Assembly (NCBI RefSeq): GCF_023072595.1
Contig: NZ_JALLGK010000001.1
Span: 1,116,001 to 1,180,000 of the forward strand
Source of the DNA: Streptomyces sp. XM4193
Lineage (GTDB): Bacteria; Actinomycetota; Actinomycetes; Streptomycetales; Streptomycetaceae
DNA length: 64,000 bases
Direction: 5' to 3'
The translations under genes and the position numbers were made by a program. The notes under the pieces are model-generated. The model did not search any database and was not told where the DNA came from. It was given only the letters and a program-made list of their open reading frames with translations. Shown here one piece after another: positions 17,294-25,871 of this stretch; positions within the stretch are counted from its first letter, which is position 1; the number at the start of each line of letters is the position of its first letter.

Positions 17294-18526
17294 GTGAAGC
17301 CACCCCGCCACGGCAGTCGACTCCGCCGGACGACCGCAGGACTCGCGCTCGTCGCCACGGCAGCGTCGTTCGGCCTCGCGGGCGCCCCCGCAGCCCATGC
17401 GGAGGAGCGACCGCCCTTCTACGAGCCGCCCGTCGAACTCCCCACCAAGAACGGTGAGTTGATCCGGTCGGAACCCTCGACGTACTACCTGGACCCGCTG
17501 AAGGCCATCAAGGTCGACGCCGACGTCCACCGCCTGATGTACCGCACCACCGACGGCAACGGCGAGGGCATCGCCGTCACCGGCACCGTCATCACCCCGC
17601 GCAAGGCGTGGAAGGGCGACGGCGAGCGCCCCCTGATCAGCTACGCCGCCGGTACGCAGGGCATCGGCGACCACTGCGCACCCTCCCGCCAGCTCTCCAA
17701 CGGCACCGAGTACGAGGGCATCTTCATCAAGGGCCTCATCGCCCGCGGCTATGCCGTCGCGATGACCGACTACGAGGGCCTGGGCACGCCCGGCGACCAC
17801 ACGTACATCAACCGCGAGGTCTCCGGGAACGCCGTACTGGACGTCGTGCGGGCGGCGCAGTCGCTGCCCGGAGCGAACCTCCCCGCCAACGGTCCGGTCG
17901 CGATCACCGGCTATTCCCAGGGCGGTGGCGGCGCCGCTGCCGCGGCCGAACTCGCCCCGGAGTACGCACCCGAGCTCGACATCAGGGGCGCGGCCGTCGG
18001 CGCGGTGCCGAGCGACCTCTCGACCGTCGCGGAGAACCTGGACAAGAGTCTGTACTCGGCCTTCCTCGGCTACGCCATCGTCGGGCTCGCCGCGGGCAAC
18101 GACATCGACACCGACGAGTACCTCAACGACAAGGGCCGGGACTACCTCACCAAGGTCAAGCAGGCCTGCACCATCGAGGCCGTCGCCACCCTCGGCCTGC
18201 GGGACAGCAGCAAGCTCACCGCCAACGGCAAGCCGATCACCGAGTACCTGAAGGAACCGCGGTGGAAGGCGATCATCGACGAGCAGAAGATCGGTGAGCG
18301 CAAGCCCGAGGTTCCGGTGCTGATCAACCACAGCCGACTCGACGACGTCATCCCGTTCAAGCTCGGCAAGGAGCTGAAGGCCGACTGGTGCGCCAAGGGC
18401 GCGACGGTCGAGTTCAAGCCGAACCTCGGCCCGACGCACATCGGCGGCGCGATCGCGAGCTTCCCGCGTACGTTCCTGTGGCTGGAGGGCGTGCTGAAGG
18501 GCAAGCAGGCACCGTCCAACTGCTGA
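17294..18526 (+). CDS. Secreted lipase (secretory lipase / LIP family), copy 2
   Basis: This 410-residue paralogue of the preceding lipase has the same order of elements. It begins with a signal peptide ending 'APAAHAEE' and 'RPPFYEPPVELP'. Nucleophile motif 'TGYSQGGG', acid-bearing 'NHSRLDDVIPF' and histidine-bearing 'LGPTHIGGAI' follow. Compared with copy 1 it is richer in Lys and Asn in the lid region. AGGAG lies five bases before GTG 17294. Each copy has its own promoter and terminator, so the pair arose by tandem duplication and each is transcribed separately. Substrates may have diverged. Confidence 0.9.
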   Translation: MKPPRHGSRLRRTTAGLALVATAASFGLAGAPAAHAEERPPFYEPPVELPTKNGELIRSEPSTYYLDPLKAIKVDADVHRLMYRTTDGNGEGIAVTGTVITPRKAWKGDGERPLISYAAGTQGIGDHCAPSRQLSNGTEYEGIFIKGLIARGYAVAMTDYEGLGTPGDHTYINREVSGNAVLDVVRAAQSLPGANLPANGPVAITGYSQGGGGAAAAAELAPEYAPELDIRGAAVGAVPSDLSTVAENLDKSLYSAFLGYAIVGLAAGNDIDTDEYLNDKGRDYLTKVKQACTIEAVATLGLRDSSKLTANGKPITEYLKEPRWKAIIDEQKIGERKPEVPVLINHSRLDDVIPFKLGKELKADWCAKGATVEFKPNLGPTHIGGAIASFPRTFLWLEGVLKGKQAPSNC

Positions 18527-18534
18527 GCGCAGTG

Positions 18535-18624
18535 CGCGAGTCCGCGGGGCACGAGTCCACCGGACGCGAGTCCACTGGACCTGAGCCCTCAGGGCGCGAG
18601 TCCTCAGGGCGGGAGCCGGAGCGC
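18535..18624. repeat. Degenerate 15-bp tandem repeat after lipase 2
   Basis: Units related to CGCGAGTCCACTGGA start at 18535, 18550, 18565, 18580 and 18595, with a decayed sixth at 18610. It begins nine bases after the stop codon. Confidence 0.85.
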
Positions 18625-18677
18625 CGTGCCGACTGAAGCGCGAACCGCGTCGGGCAGCTGACGCGGGCACGACCCGA

Positions 18678-18720
18678 GCGAGGAGGGCGTCCGCCGAAAA
18701 CCGGTGGGCGCCCTCCTCGC
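18678..18720 (+). terminator. Intrinsic terminator after lipase 2
   Basis: A perfect 12-bp outer stem (18678-18689 with 18709-18720) is extended inward with wobble pairs around a GAAAA-containing loop. Confidence 0.85.
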
Positions 18721-18740
18721 CGTACTGGCAGGCTGGCCGT

Positions 18741-19175
18741 ATGCCCCGACGCCCCGCCAGGGACGCGGCGAAGACCGCGTCCGAGAAGCCGCCCGAGAGT
18801 GCCGAGAAGCCGCCCGAGAGCGCTGCGACGACGCCCTCTGTGGACGCCTCGCCCAGGACCTCCGCGCAGAGCGCTGCCCGGACCCCGGCGAGCAACCGAC
18901 CGTCCGGGAAGGCGGCCAGGGCGGCTGCCGGGAGGGCCGGCGGGCAGCGGCGGGGCACGGTGAAGCTGGTCGTGGACGGCGAGACGTTCCTCGTCCGGAG
19001 GCGCCCCGGAGCGCGCGGGATCTACGACTTCGACTGGATCAGCGGGCGGAACCCGGACTACGGCTTCACCACCGCCCTGCACGGTGCGTCCGGGCTGAGC
19101 GAGGACCAACTCCGCGAGGAGATACGGGAGTTCCTGGAGCAGATCGACCCCGAGACCGGGTACCTCCCGGACTGA
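18741..19175 (+). CDS. Hypothetical protein with basic/Pro-Ala-rich N-terminus
   Basis: This 144-residue protein is in two parts. The first 75 residues are Lys/Ala/Pro/Ser-rich and disordered-looking, with a repeated 'EKPPESA' unit. The last 70 form a compact globular segment ('TVKLVVDGETFLVRRRPGARGIYDFDW', 'GFTTALHG', 'LREEIREFLEQIDPETGYL') that I recognise only as a conserved Streptomyces hypothetical. No catalytic motif or membrane segment is seen. It follows the lipase 2 terminator, so it has its own promoter, and it is convergent with murQ. Confidence 0.75.
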   Translation: MPRRPARDAAKTASEKPPESAEKPPESAATTPSVDASPRTSAQSAARTPASNRPSGKAARAAAGRAGGQRRGTVKLVVDGETFLVRRRPGARGIYDFDWISGRNPDYGFTTALHGASGLSEDQLREEIREFLEQIDPETGYLPD

Positions 19176-19200
19176 GCCGCACGCACCGCACTGCACTGCA

Positions 19201-19245
19201 CGCACTGCACGCACTGCACGCACTGCACGCACTGCACGCACTGCA
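19201..19245. repeat. Five perfect 9-bp tandem repeats
   Basis: CGCACTGCA is repeated five times without change between the hypothetical gene and murQ, in a spacer where no gene is recognised. Confidence 0.95.
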
Positions 19246-19383
19246 CCGTACGGCCGGCGCAGTGCCGCCCGTGCCGTGCCGCCGTGCCGTTCGTCCCGTC
19301 CGTGCCGTGACGCCCCGCCCGGCCCCGCGGTTGGGGACGGGGTCAGGGGCGGGGCACGTGCCGACGGCGTGCCCGCACCGGCG

Positions 19384-20310
19384 TCACTTCAGTGCGCCGA
19401 CCAGGGCCGCGCGCAGATGGCCGCGGTGCTCCGAGAGCAGCCGCGCCGCGGTCGCGCCGTCGACCTCGCCGAGCAGCATCAGAATGGCGTTCTTGACCTC
19501 GCCGTCCGTCGCCGCGAGCGCGCGCTCGATCTCGCTGTCCTCCGCGCCGGTCGCCAGCGCGACGATACGGCGTGAGCGGGCCTGGAGCTTCTCGTTGGAC
19601 GCCCGTACGTCCACCATCAGGTTCCCGTAGGTCTTGCCCAGCCGAATCATGGTGATGGTCGAGATCATGTTCAGCACCAGCTTCTGCGCGGTGCCTGCCT
19701 TCAACCGGGTGGAGCCGGTGATGAGTTCGGCCCCGGTGACCACCTCGACGGCGTGCTCGGCGGCCCGGCCCAGCGCCGAGCCCGGGTTGCCGGACACCCC
19801 GACGGTGAGCGCGCCCGCGCTCCGCGCGTGGCTCACCGCACCGACCGCGTACGGGGTGCGGCCCGAGGCGGAGACGCCGACCACGGTGTCCTTGGCCGAC
19901 AGACCCAGCGAGACCAGGTCCTCCGCCGCCAACTCGGCGCTGTCCTCCGCCCCTTCGGCCGCGGAGACGAGGGCGCTCGGTCCGCCCGCGATGAGGCCGA
20001 GCACCTCCGAGGGGTCGGTGTTGAACGTCGGCGGGCACTCACTGGCGTCCAGCACGCCCAGTCGCCCGGCGGTGCCCGCACCCGCGTAGATCAACCGCCC
20101 TCCCTCGGCCATTCTGGCCGCGGCACCGTCGATCGCGCGGGCGATCACGGGGAGTTGGGTGGCGACGGCGTCGGGCACCGTGCTGTCCTCGCGGTTCATC
20201 ACCCGCGCGATCTCCAGCGTGGGCAGTCGGTCGATCTCGGCGAGCTCGGGACGGAAGCTTTCGGTGGCGAGTGTGTCGAGCTGCGCGCGCAGCTCGTTGT
20301 AGGACGTCAT
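19384..20310 (-). CDS. murQ: N-acetylmuramic acid 6-phosphate etherase (MurQ)
   Basis: This 308-residue SIS-domain enzyme cleaves the lactyl ether of MurNAc 6-phosphate to GlcNAc 6-phosphate and lactate in cell-wall recycling. Motifs are the sugar-phosphate loop 'YAGAGTAGRLGVLDASECPPTF' (split here by eye around residues 60-85), 'GVSASGRTPYAVGA' and 'STRLKAGTAQKLVLNM'. Length is typical. ATG 20310 ('MTSYNELR') was chosen over an open frame to 20472. An RpiR-type regulator lies 220 bp upstream on the same strand, as commonly seen for murQ. Confidence 0.96.
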   Translation of the reverse strand: MTSYNELRAQLDTLATESFRPELAEIDRLPTLEIARVMNREDSTVPDAVATQLPVIARAIDGAAARMAEGGRLIYAGAGTAGRLGVLDASECPPTFNTDPSEVLGLIAGGPSALVSAAEGAEDSAELAAEDLVSLGLSAKDTVVGVSASGRTPYAVGAVSHARSAGALTVGVSGNPGSALGRAAEHAVEVVTGAELITGSTRLKAGTAQKLVLNMISTITMIRLGKTYGNLMVDVRASNEKLQARSRRIVALATGAEDSEIERALAATDGEVKNAILMLLGEVDGATAARLLSEHRGHLRAALVGALK

Positions 20311-20530
20311 GCTGGAGCGGCTCTTTCCGTACAGGTCCGGGTCTGATGGTCGGTCGGCGCGGTCAGTGCGTACGGGCGTGGTGGTGGGCGGATGGAGTGC
20401 GCCGCGGTGCGCGGTGCGGCCGGGGCCCGAGTGCCCGTTGGGAACCGCGCCGGGGTGCGTGCGCCGGCACACGGGGCGGTCGGCCGCGCCGCGCGGACGG
20501 CCGCGGCGGATGGCGGGTGCGGACGGATGA

Positions 20531-21844
20531 TCAACGGGTGGTGGGGGAGTGGCGGTGTGCGAGCGCCTCGTAGGAGGCGGACAGCGCGGGCGCCGCCGTC
20601 TCGTACGTCTGCTGCGCCACCCCGATGAACAGGCAGTCCACCGCGAGGAGTTGACCGGTGCGACTGGACATCGCCGCGGGCCGCAGCTCGCTCTCGCGCC
20701 CCGTCGAAGTGGTCAGGACCAGATCGGCGTAGCTGCATATCTCGCCGTCCGGCCGCCCGGTGATCACCATGGTGGTGGCACCGCGCTCGAAGGCGGTCCG
20801 CAGCGGCTCGATGACGTCGACCGTGCGCCCGGAGTGGGTGATCGCCAGAGCTGCGTCCCCCGCACGCAGCTGCACGGCGTTGGTCACCGCCAGGTGCGGA
20901 TCGCTGTGCGCCTGGGCGAGCAGGCCGATGCGCAGCAGCTTCTGCACCAGGTCCTGGGCGACGAGCCCGGAGGCGCCGACCCCGTACACGTCGATTCTTC
21001 GCGCGGTCGCCAGCGCGGAGACGGCCGCCTCGACCTGGGTGGGGTCGAGAGTCGCGGCGGTGTCCGCCAGCGACTGGCGCTCGTCGTGGGCGAGCTTGGC
21101 GATGACGTCGGTCATCGGATCGTCCACCGCGATGTCCGCGGTCACGGCGGGCGCCGCCCCCGACGCCTGGTGCGCGGCGAGCCCGGCGAGCGCCAGACGC
21201 AGATCGCGGTAGCCGGGATACCCGAGCAGCCGCGAGGTGCGGACGACGGTGGCCTCACTGGTGCCGGTGCGCTCGGCCAGACCCGTCACGGTGAGCGCGG
21301 CGCAGCCCGCCGGGTCGGCCGCGACGGTCTCGGCGACCCGCTGCATGGAGCGCGTCATCGAAGGCGCGAGAGTGCGCACCTTGGCGGCGAGCGCCCCCGG
21401 GTCCGGGGGAGTCTGCCGGGCCTCCGGAGCGCGCACGCCCTGCGGCTGCCGCAGCCGGCCCTGCTGGGCACCGGGCTGGAAACCGGCCTGGAAACCGGGC
21501 CCTCCCGCCGCCCCTCCCTGGTGCCCGGCGGCCCCGCTCTGCCCGGTCGCCCGGCCCTGGTGCCCGGCCGGCCCGCCCTGGTGCGGAGGTGTCCCCGGAT
21601 TCCGGGCGTCCTGTGCGTACGCCGCCCCCGCGCCGCCGGCCTGCCCCGCACCCGCCTGGGCTGCCGGACCTGCCTGGGCTGCCGGACCTGCCTGGCCGGA
21701 GGGGGCGCTCGGCCCGCGCTGGGCCGCTGGGCCGCGCGCGCCCGCGCTCGTCCCCGGGCCGACCTGGCGCGCAGGCTGGGACGGACCGCCGCCCGGGGCG
21801 CCGCGGCCCGCACTGGAGAAACTTTCCTTCATTCGACCGCTCAT
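20531..21844 (-). CDS. RpiR/MurR-family regulator with long low-complexity N-terminus
   Basis: This is a 437-residue protein. The first 140 residues are Gly/Ala/Gln/Pro-rich with short repeats ('AGPAAQ', 'GHQGGAAG'). The RpiR helix-turn-helix follows ('VAETVAADPAGCAALTVTGLAERTGTSEATVVR'), then a SIS domain ('RRIDVYGVGASGLVAQDLVQKL', 'AITHSGRTVDVIEPL') that should bind a phosphosugar. Normal members have about 285-300 residues, so the leader is an addition. It precedes murQ on the same strand and probably senses MurNAc 6-phosphate or GlcNAc 6-phosphate. The start could be ATG 21844 or 21832; neither has a strong ribosome site. Confidence 0.9.
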   Translation of the reverse strand: MSGRMKESFSSAGRGAPGGGPSQPARQVGPGTSAGARGPAAQRGPSAPSGQAGPAAQAGPAAQAGAGQAGGAGAAYAQDARNPGTPPHQGGPAGHQGRATGQSGAAGHQGGAAGGPGFQAGFQPGAQQGRLRQPQGVRAPEARQTPPDPGALAAKVRTLAPSMTRSMQRVAETVAADPAGCAALTVTGLAERTGTSEATVVRTSRLLGYPGYRDLRLALAGLAAHQASGAAPAVTADIAVDDPMTDVIAKLAHDERQSLADTAATLDPTQVEAAVSALATARRIDVYGVGASGLVAQDLVQKLLRIGLLAQAHSDPHLAVTNAVQLRAGDAALAITHSGRTVDVIEPLRTAFERGATTMVITGRPDGEICSYADLVLTTSTGRESELRPAAMSSRTGQLLAVDCLFIGVAQQTYETAAPALSASYEALAHRHSPTTR

Positions 21845-21945
21845 GGGCGGAAAGTATTTCCGGTCGTGGCGTGCGTCAAGAGCGCGGACCGGCTTTGTGG
21901 AACCGATCCGGGCTGCTCGGCCCGCGTGTCTGGTGCAATGGACCG

Positions 21946-22503
21946 ATGGAGTTGGAAGAGGCACTGCACACCGCGCGGGCGCTGATCCTGGCCGATCTCA
22001 CCACCGCCGAGGTGGCCGACGCGGAGACCGTCTCGCTGGTGGAGGAGGCGGTGGCGCACCGTCGCTGGTGGGTCGAACAGTGGCCCGAAGGAGCGAAGTT
22101 CGTCCCCGGCCTGGTCGCCCAGGACGTACAGGACGCGCTGCTGGACCGCTACGGGCGCTGGCCGCTCTGCCCGCTCTGCGGCGACGGTGACCAAGCACCC
22201 TCTACCGGCCCGCACCCGGGCGGTTCGCGGTCGGGCGACCAGCGTTCGGGCGGTGCGCACGGGTCGGGGCACGGGTCGCACGGAGCTGAGCCCACAGCGG
22301 ATCTGTACGGGATGCCCGACGCGCATCCGCACGCGCACACCGATCCGCAGCCCGACCCGTACGGCGGCGAGGGCCCGCACGCGCTGGACGTCGAGCCCGA
22401 ACTCGGCGAGGACCCGCACTGGGTGTGCGCCCGCACCGCCACCGCCGTCGCACCGGTGGGCCGACTCGGCGCCCGCACGGAACAGCCCGGGAGCGGGGCG
22501 TGA
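21946..22503 (+). CDS. Conserved hypothetical CxxC protein split by a His/Gly-rich insert
   Basis: This is a 185-residue protein. The N-terminal 65 residues are helical ('EALHTARALILADLTTAEVADAETVSLVEEAV', 'RRWWVEQWPEGAKFVPGLVAQDVQDALL'), ending in 'CPLCG'. After about 60 residues of Gly/His/Ser/Pro low complexity the conserved sequence resumes with 'PHALDVEPELGEDPHWVC'. The CxxC and the later His/Cys probably form one zinc site, with the insert between its halves. The stop overlaps the DUF4031 start (GTGA). Function unknown. Confidence 0.8.
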   Translation: MELEEALHTARALILADLTTAEVADAETVSLVEEAVAHRRWWVEQWPEGAKFVPGLVAQDVQDALLDRYGRWPLCPLCGDGDQAPSTGPHPGGSRSGDQRSGGAHGSGHGSHGAEPTADLYGMPDAHPHAHTDPQPDPYGGEGPHALDVEPELGEDPHWVCARTATAVAPVGRLGARTEQPGSGA

Positions 22504-22769
22504 CGCTCTACATCGACCCGCCCGAGTGGCCCGGCCACGGAACGCTCTGGTCGCACCTGGTCAGCGATGTCTCCTACGAGGAGCTGCACCGATTCGCCGC
22601 CGAACTCGGCGCGCCGAGAAGGGCGTTCGACCGGGACCACTACGACGTACCGGCCTCCCGCCACCCCGACGCCGTACGGCTGGGCGCTGTCGAGGTGGGC
22701 AGCAAGGAGCTGGTGCGCCGGCTCACCGCCGCCGGCCTCCGCCGCCCCAAAGGCCGCCCCCACGCCTGA
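22500..22769 (+). CDS. DUF4031 domain-containing protein
   Basis: This 89-residue protein starts with GTG overlapping the previous stop codon. 'TLYIDPPEWPGHGTLWSHLVSD' at the N-terminus and 'FDRDHYDVPASRHPDAVRLGA' match DUF4031, a small family of unknown role with conserved Asp and His residues suggestive of a metal or phosphate site. The overlap implies co-translation with the CxxC protein. The last 15 residues are basic. Confidence 0.9.
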   Translation: MTLYIDPPEWPGHGTLWSHLVSDVSYEELHRFAAELGAPRRAFDRDHYDVPASRHPDAVRLGAVEVGSKELVRRLTAAGLRRPKGRPHA

Positions 22770-22932
22770 ACCCGTGCACCCCTGGGTCCGCCGCGCCCCT
22801 GAGCCCGCGGTCGTCGTACGGCGCCGGGCTCGTACGCGGTCACCCGCGGTAGGGCGCCGCAGCTACTCGTACGCCGCGGATGCTCCTGCGGGGGTGGGTG
22901 AGGCCGCGCGGATCGAGGCGTTCAGTCGTGCG

Positions 22933-24258
22933 TCAGCTGCGTATTCGCTCGGCGCCGCTCGCGTCCGCCTCGCTCGGCACCGCTTCCCCGGCAGCGTCGG
23001 TCGCCCCGACCGACCGCTGCTGCTCGGAGGCCGCGACGACCTCCGAGTGGTGGTGGCCGCTCGAGTCGCCCTCGGAGCGGTGGAGGCGCGAGGCGAGCGC
23101 GGTCCCGGCGAGCGCGAGCACCGCGAGCAGGGCGCCCGTCCAGGCCACGGCGCGGTAGCCGAGGTTCGCGCTGATCACCAGGCCGCCGAGCCAGGGGCCC
23201 ACGGTGTTGCCGATGTTGAACGACGCCGTGGTCGTACCGCCCGCCAGCGTCGGCGCGGCCCCCGCGACGTTGAACATCCGGGCGTTGATGGCCGGCGCGG
23301 TGAAGAACGCCGTCACGCCCAGCAGCAACGACAGGGTCACGGCCGCCACTGGGTTGCTCGCCGTGATCGCCAGCAGCCCGAGCACGACGGCGGAGGCGGC
23401 TATCCCCAGATACATCGTGCCGAACAGATGGGCGTCCGCCACGCGTCCGCCGATGAACGTACCGATCAGCGCCCCCACTCCGAACAGCGCCAGCACCGTC
23501 GGAACCCAACTCTCCGCCAGGCCCGCAACATCGGTGAGCAGCGGCGAGAGGTAGGAGAAGAGCGCGAACACGGCTGCGGCGTTCAACGCGGTGATCGCGA
23601 CCGCCAACCACACCTGGCGGTCGGCGTAGATCCGCAGCTCGCGGCGGAGCACGGGCCGGTCCGCGCCGGTCGGCGGCTTGGTGCTGGGCACCACCGTGAG
23701 CACGCCGACCAGCCCTATCGCCGCCAGCACCGCCACTGCCCAGAAAGCCGCCCGCCAGCCCCAGTGCTGACCCACGAAGGCACCGGCCGGCACCCCGAAG
23801 ACGTTGGCCACGCTCAGACCGCCGACCATGATGGCCATCGCTCTGGCCCGCGCGTTCACCGGAACGAGCGAGATCGCCACCGCCGCACCCACGGCCCAGA
23901 AGCCGGCGCAGGCGAGCGCACTCACCACCCGACTCGCGAACAGCACGCCGTACGTCGGCGCCAGCGCACCCGCCACCTGTCCGAGCCCGAACACCGCGAG
24001 CAACGCCACCAGGGTCGTACGCCTCGGCAGCCGCAGCGTCGCCGCGGCCAACAGCGGAGCGCCCACCACCATGCCGACCGCGAACGCCGACACGAGATAA
24101 CCCGCCTGCGGAATGCTCACGTCCAGATCGCGCGCCAACGGCTGAAGCAGCCCGGAAAGCATGAACTCACTGGTGCCCAGCGCGAACACGGACAGCCCGA
24201 GGACATAGACGGCGGCAGGAATGCGGAAGGGCGGGGCAGGGGAGATCTCGGTGGTCAC
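22933..24258 (-). CDS. MFS transporter (AraJ/Bcr-like drug or sugar efflux type)
   Basis: This 441-residue major facilitator has 12 predicted membrane segments. It starts 'TTEISPAPPFRIPAAVYVLGLSVFALGTSEFMLSG', typical of the PbuE/AraJ efflux group, and has 'GTFIGGRVADAHLFG' in the second half. The C-terminal 45 residues are hydrophilic (Ser/Ala/Glu). GTG 24258 was chosen from the family N-terminus. The open frame continues to 24339 but adds Cys/Gly-rich sequence. Substrate is unknown. The CRISPR array begins 290 bp upstream of its start, on the opposite side of the shared spacer. Confidence 0.9.
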   Translation of the reverse strand: MTTEISPAPPFRIPAAVYVLGLSVFALGTSEFMLSGLLQPLARDLDVSIPQAGYLVSAFAVGMVVGAPLLAAATLRLPRRTTLVALLAVFGLGQVAGALAPTYGVLFASRVVSALACAGFWAVGAAVAISLVPVNARARAMAIMVGGLSVANVFGVPAGAFVGQHWGWRAAFWAVAVLAAIGLVGVLTVVPSTKPPTGADRPVLRRELRIYADRQVWLAVAITALNAAAVFALFSYLSPLLTDVAGLAESWVPTVLALFGVGALIGTFIGGRVADAHLFGTMYLGIAASAVVLGLLAITASNPVAAVTLSLLLGVTAFFTAPAINARMFNVAGAAPTLAGGTTTASFNIGNTVGPWLGGLVISANLGYRAVAWTGALLAVLALAGTALASRLHRSEGDSSGHHHSEVVAASEQQRSVGATDAAGEAVPSEADASGAERIRS

Positions 24259-24548
24259 ACCCGGAACCAACGCACCGCCCCCGCAGGAGCATTCCCACCC
24301 CGGGAGTGAATCGCCCGACGTACCCGTCCGGTCACCCAAGGTGCGGGCCTCGCCCCGACGACCGCCCGCCCGCAGTCGCCGCCCGTCACGGCGCAGACGT
24401 GTCGGACTCCGTCACGAAACCCACCTCACGACGACGGCGAACCCGCGTACCGTGACGCCAACGACCGCCGACGGGAGGGGAAATGTCCGTTTCTCCAATA
24501 GTTGCTCAGCACGGCCCCACCGCCGACTAGAACCCCACCTCACCAACA
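24259..24548 (+). promoter_or_regulatory. Spacer between MFS gene and CRISPR array, probable CRISPR leader
   Basis: No gene is recognised. The last 80 bases before the first repeat (about 24480-24548) are relatively A/T-rich for this genome (AAATGTCCGTTTCTCCAATA). They abut the best-conserved repeats, as expected of a leader. The MFS promoter must also lie here. Confidence 0.5.
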
Positions 24549-24984
24549 CTGCTCCCCGCACACGCGGGGATGGACCCCGGTGGTGACGCATGCGGAACAA
24601 CGCTCCCAGCTGCTCCCCGCACACGCGGGGATGGACCCAGTGCGTCGACTGGGAAATCGAATGGGCCCCGCTGCTCCACGCGTACGCGGGGATGGGCCCT
24701 GGGAGTTCCTGGAGCGGCTGGGCTACAGCCGCTGCTCCCCGCACACGTGGGGATGGACCGGCTTGGCCAGACGCCGTCGGGGGCGGGACTGCTCCCGACG
24801 CACGCGGGGATGGGCCCCGACGGCTTCCGTGTTTCCCGCGGGAAACATGCTGCTCCCCGCGCGCCCGGGGATGGACCCCTCATCCGCGACGCCGAGGGCG
24901 GAGTGATCGACCCATCCCCGCGCGCACGGGGATGGGTCCTTCGGTTCGCAGGTGGGTCTGGGCAACTGCGTCTGCTCCCCGCAC
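24549..24984 (+). CRISPR. Small type I-E-like CRISPR array with decaying repeats, no cas genes in window
   Basis: 29-bp repeats start at 24549, 24610, 24671, 24732, 24789, 24850 and 24911, and a half repeat (first 13 bases) at 24972. The best copies, 1 and 2, are identical: CTGCTCCCCGCACACGCGGGG plus ATGGACCC, with the CCCCGC/GCGGGG stem usual for type I-E repeats. Spacers are 32 bp except the fourth, which is 28 bp. Repeats 3, 5, 6 and 7 carry stem mismatches and the last is broken off. Intact copies on the left and worn ones on the right place the leader on the left, with transcription rightward. Confidence 0.93.
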
Positions 24985-25004
24985 GGTTGGCCCTGGGGCA
25001 GGAG

Positions 25005-25568
25005 TTACGGGGTGCGGCCGAGGAGGGCTACGAGTTGGTCCTGGGCGGGGGCGTCGGCGGGGACCTTCACGGGTGGGGCGAAGATGCCGTGGCCCTGCCA
25101 CTCCTCCGCCTGCGGGGCGACGCGTTCGAGGAGGGCGCCGGCCAGTTCCGGGTCCAGGCGGTCGACGACGCCGATGCCTCGGGCCAGGTCCCAGGCGTGG
25201 ACGGTGAGGTCGATCGTCATCTGCCAGCCGTACTCCTCGGCGTCGAGCGGGCCCATGGTGGTGTCCACGCGCAGTTCGAGGGCGCCCGGGCGGTGGAACG
25301 CGGGTTGGGAGACGGCGCTCGCCGCTTCCCAGGCGCCGCGCGGGTCGTCGCCGCCGACGTCGCCGTCGAACCGGTCGCCGACCTCCGCGACGGAGGCGCC
25401 CTTCAACAGCCAGGGCGCCCACAGGTGTTCGCCGATCAGGTGGTTTACCAGATCGCGCACGCTCCACTCGGTGCAGGGCGTGTCGGCGGACCACTGGTCG
25501 TCGCCGATGTACTCCACGCGTTGGCCGAATTCGGTGAAGCCGCGGTCGAGTGCGGTGAGCAGGTCCAT
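25005..25568 (-). CDS. TIGR03086/DinB-like (maleylpyruvate isomerase N-terminal) family protein
   Basis: This 187-residue four-helix-bundle protein is of the mycothiol-dependent maleylpyruvate isomerase-like/TIGR03086 group. It has 'TPCTEWSVRDLVNHLIGEH' near residue 35, 'MTIDLTVHAWDLARGIG' near residue 130, and a C-terminal 'PAQDQLVALLGRTP' that is characteristic of the family. The histidines in these motifs form the metal site of the superfamily. ATG 25568 fits the family start. Its 3' end lies 20 bp from the broken last CRISPR repeat. No specific substrate can be assigned. Confidence 0.88.
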   Translation of the reverse strand: MDLLTALDRGFTEFGQRVEYIGDDQWSADTPCTEWSVRDLVNHLIGEHLWAPWLLKGASVAEVGDRFDGDVGGDDPRGAWEAASAVSQPAFHRPGALELRVDTTMGPLDAEEYGWQMTIDLTVHAWDLARGIGVVDRLDPELAGALLERVAPQAEEWQGHGIFAPPVKVPADAPAQDQLVALLGRTP

Positions 25569-25871
25569 GCGTTCCAGCGTGCCAGCGCTCGTGCCGCCCC
25601 GCGACGCGGACGGACGGATGGGCCGGGACGGGTTCGCCGGGTGCTGAAGGTGCGCGGGCCGACTCGTACGGACGGGCCGGGAAGCCCGGTTGCGCCGCAG
25701 CGGGGGCCCATGGAATGGCTCGACGGGGCGAACCGTGCGGGGTGCGGCCACGTTCGGTGTCGGAGCGGGTACGTGCCGGGGTCGGAGTGGTGCCGCCTCC
25801 GGCGCGGGTCCCTGGCTACGGGGTGCGAAACGGCGTTGCCGGGACGTGGGACCGGGCGGCGGGGGCCGGGG
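25569..25871. other. GC-rich spacer, nothing recognised
   Basis: About 300 bp between two minus-strand genes. No gene, hairpin or motif of note was seen beyond high GC. Confidence 0.5.

Noticed and set aside
22770..25871. cas genes or toxin-antitoxin genes beside the CRISPR array
   Set aside because: Neighbours are an MFS exporter and DinB-like and HD proteins; none resembles Cas3, Cse or Cas1/2.
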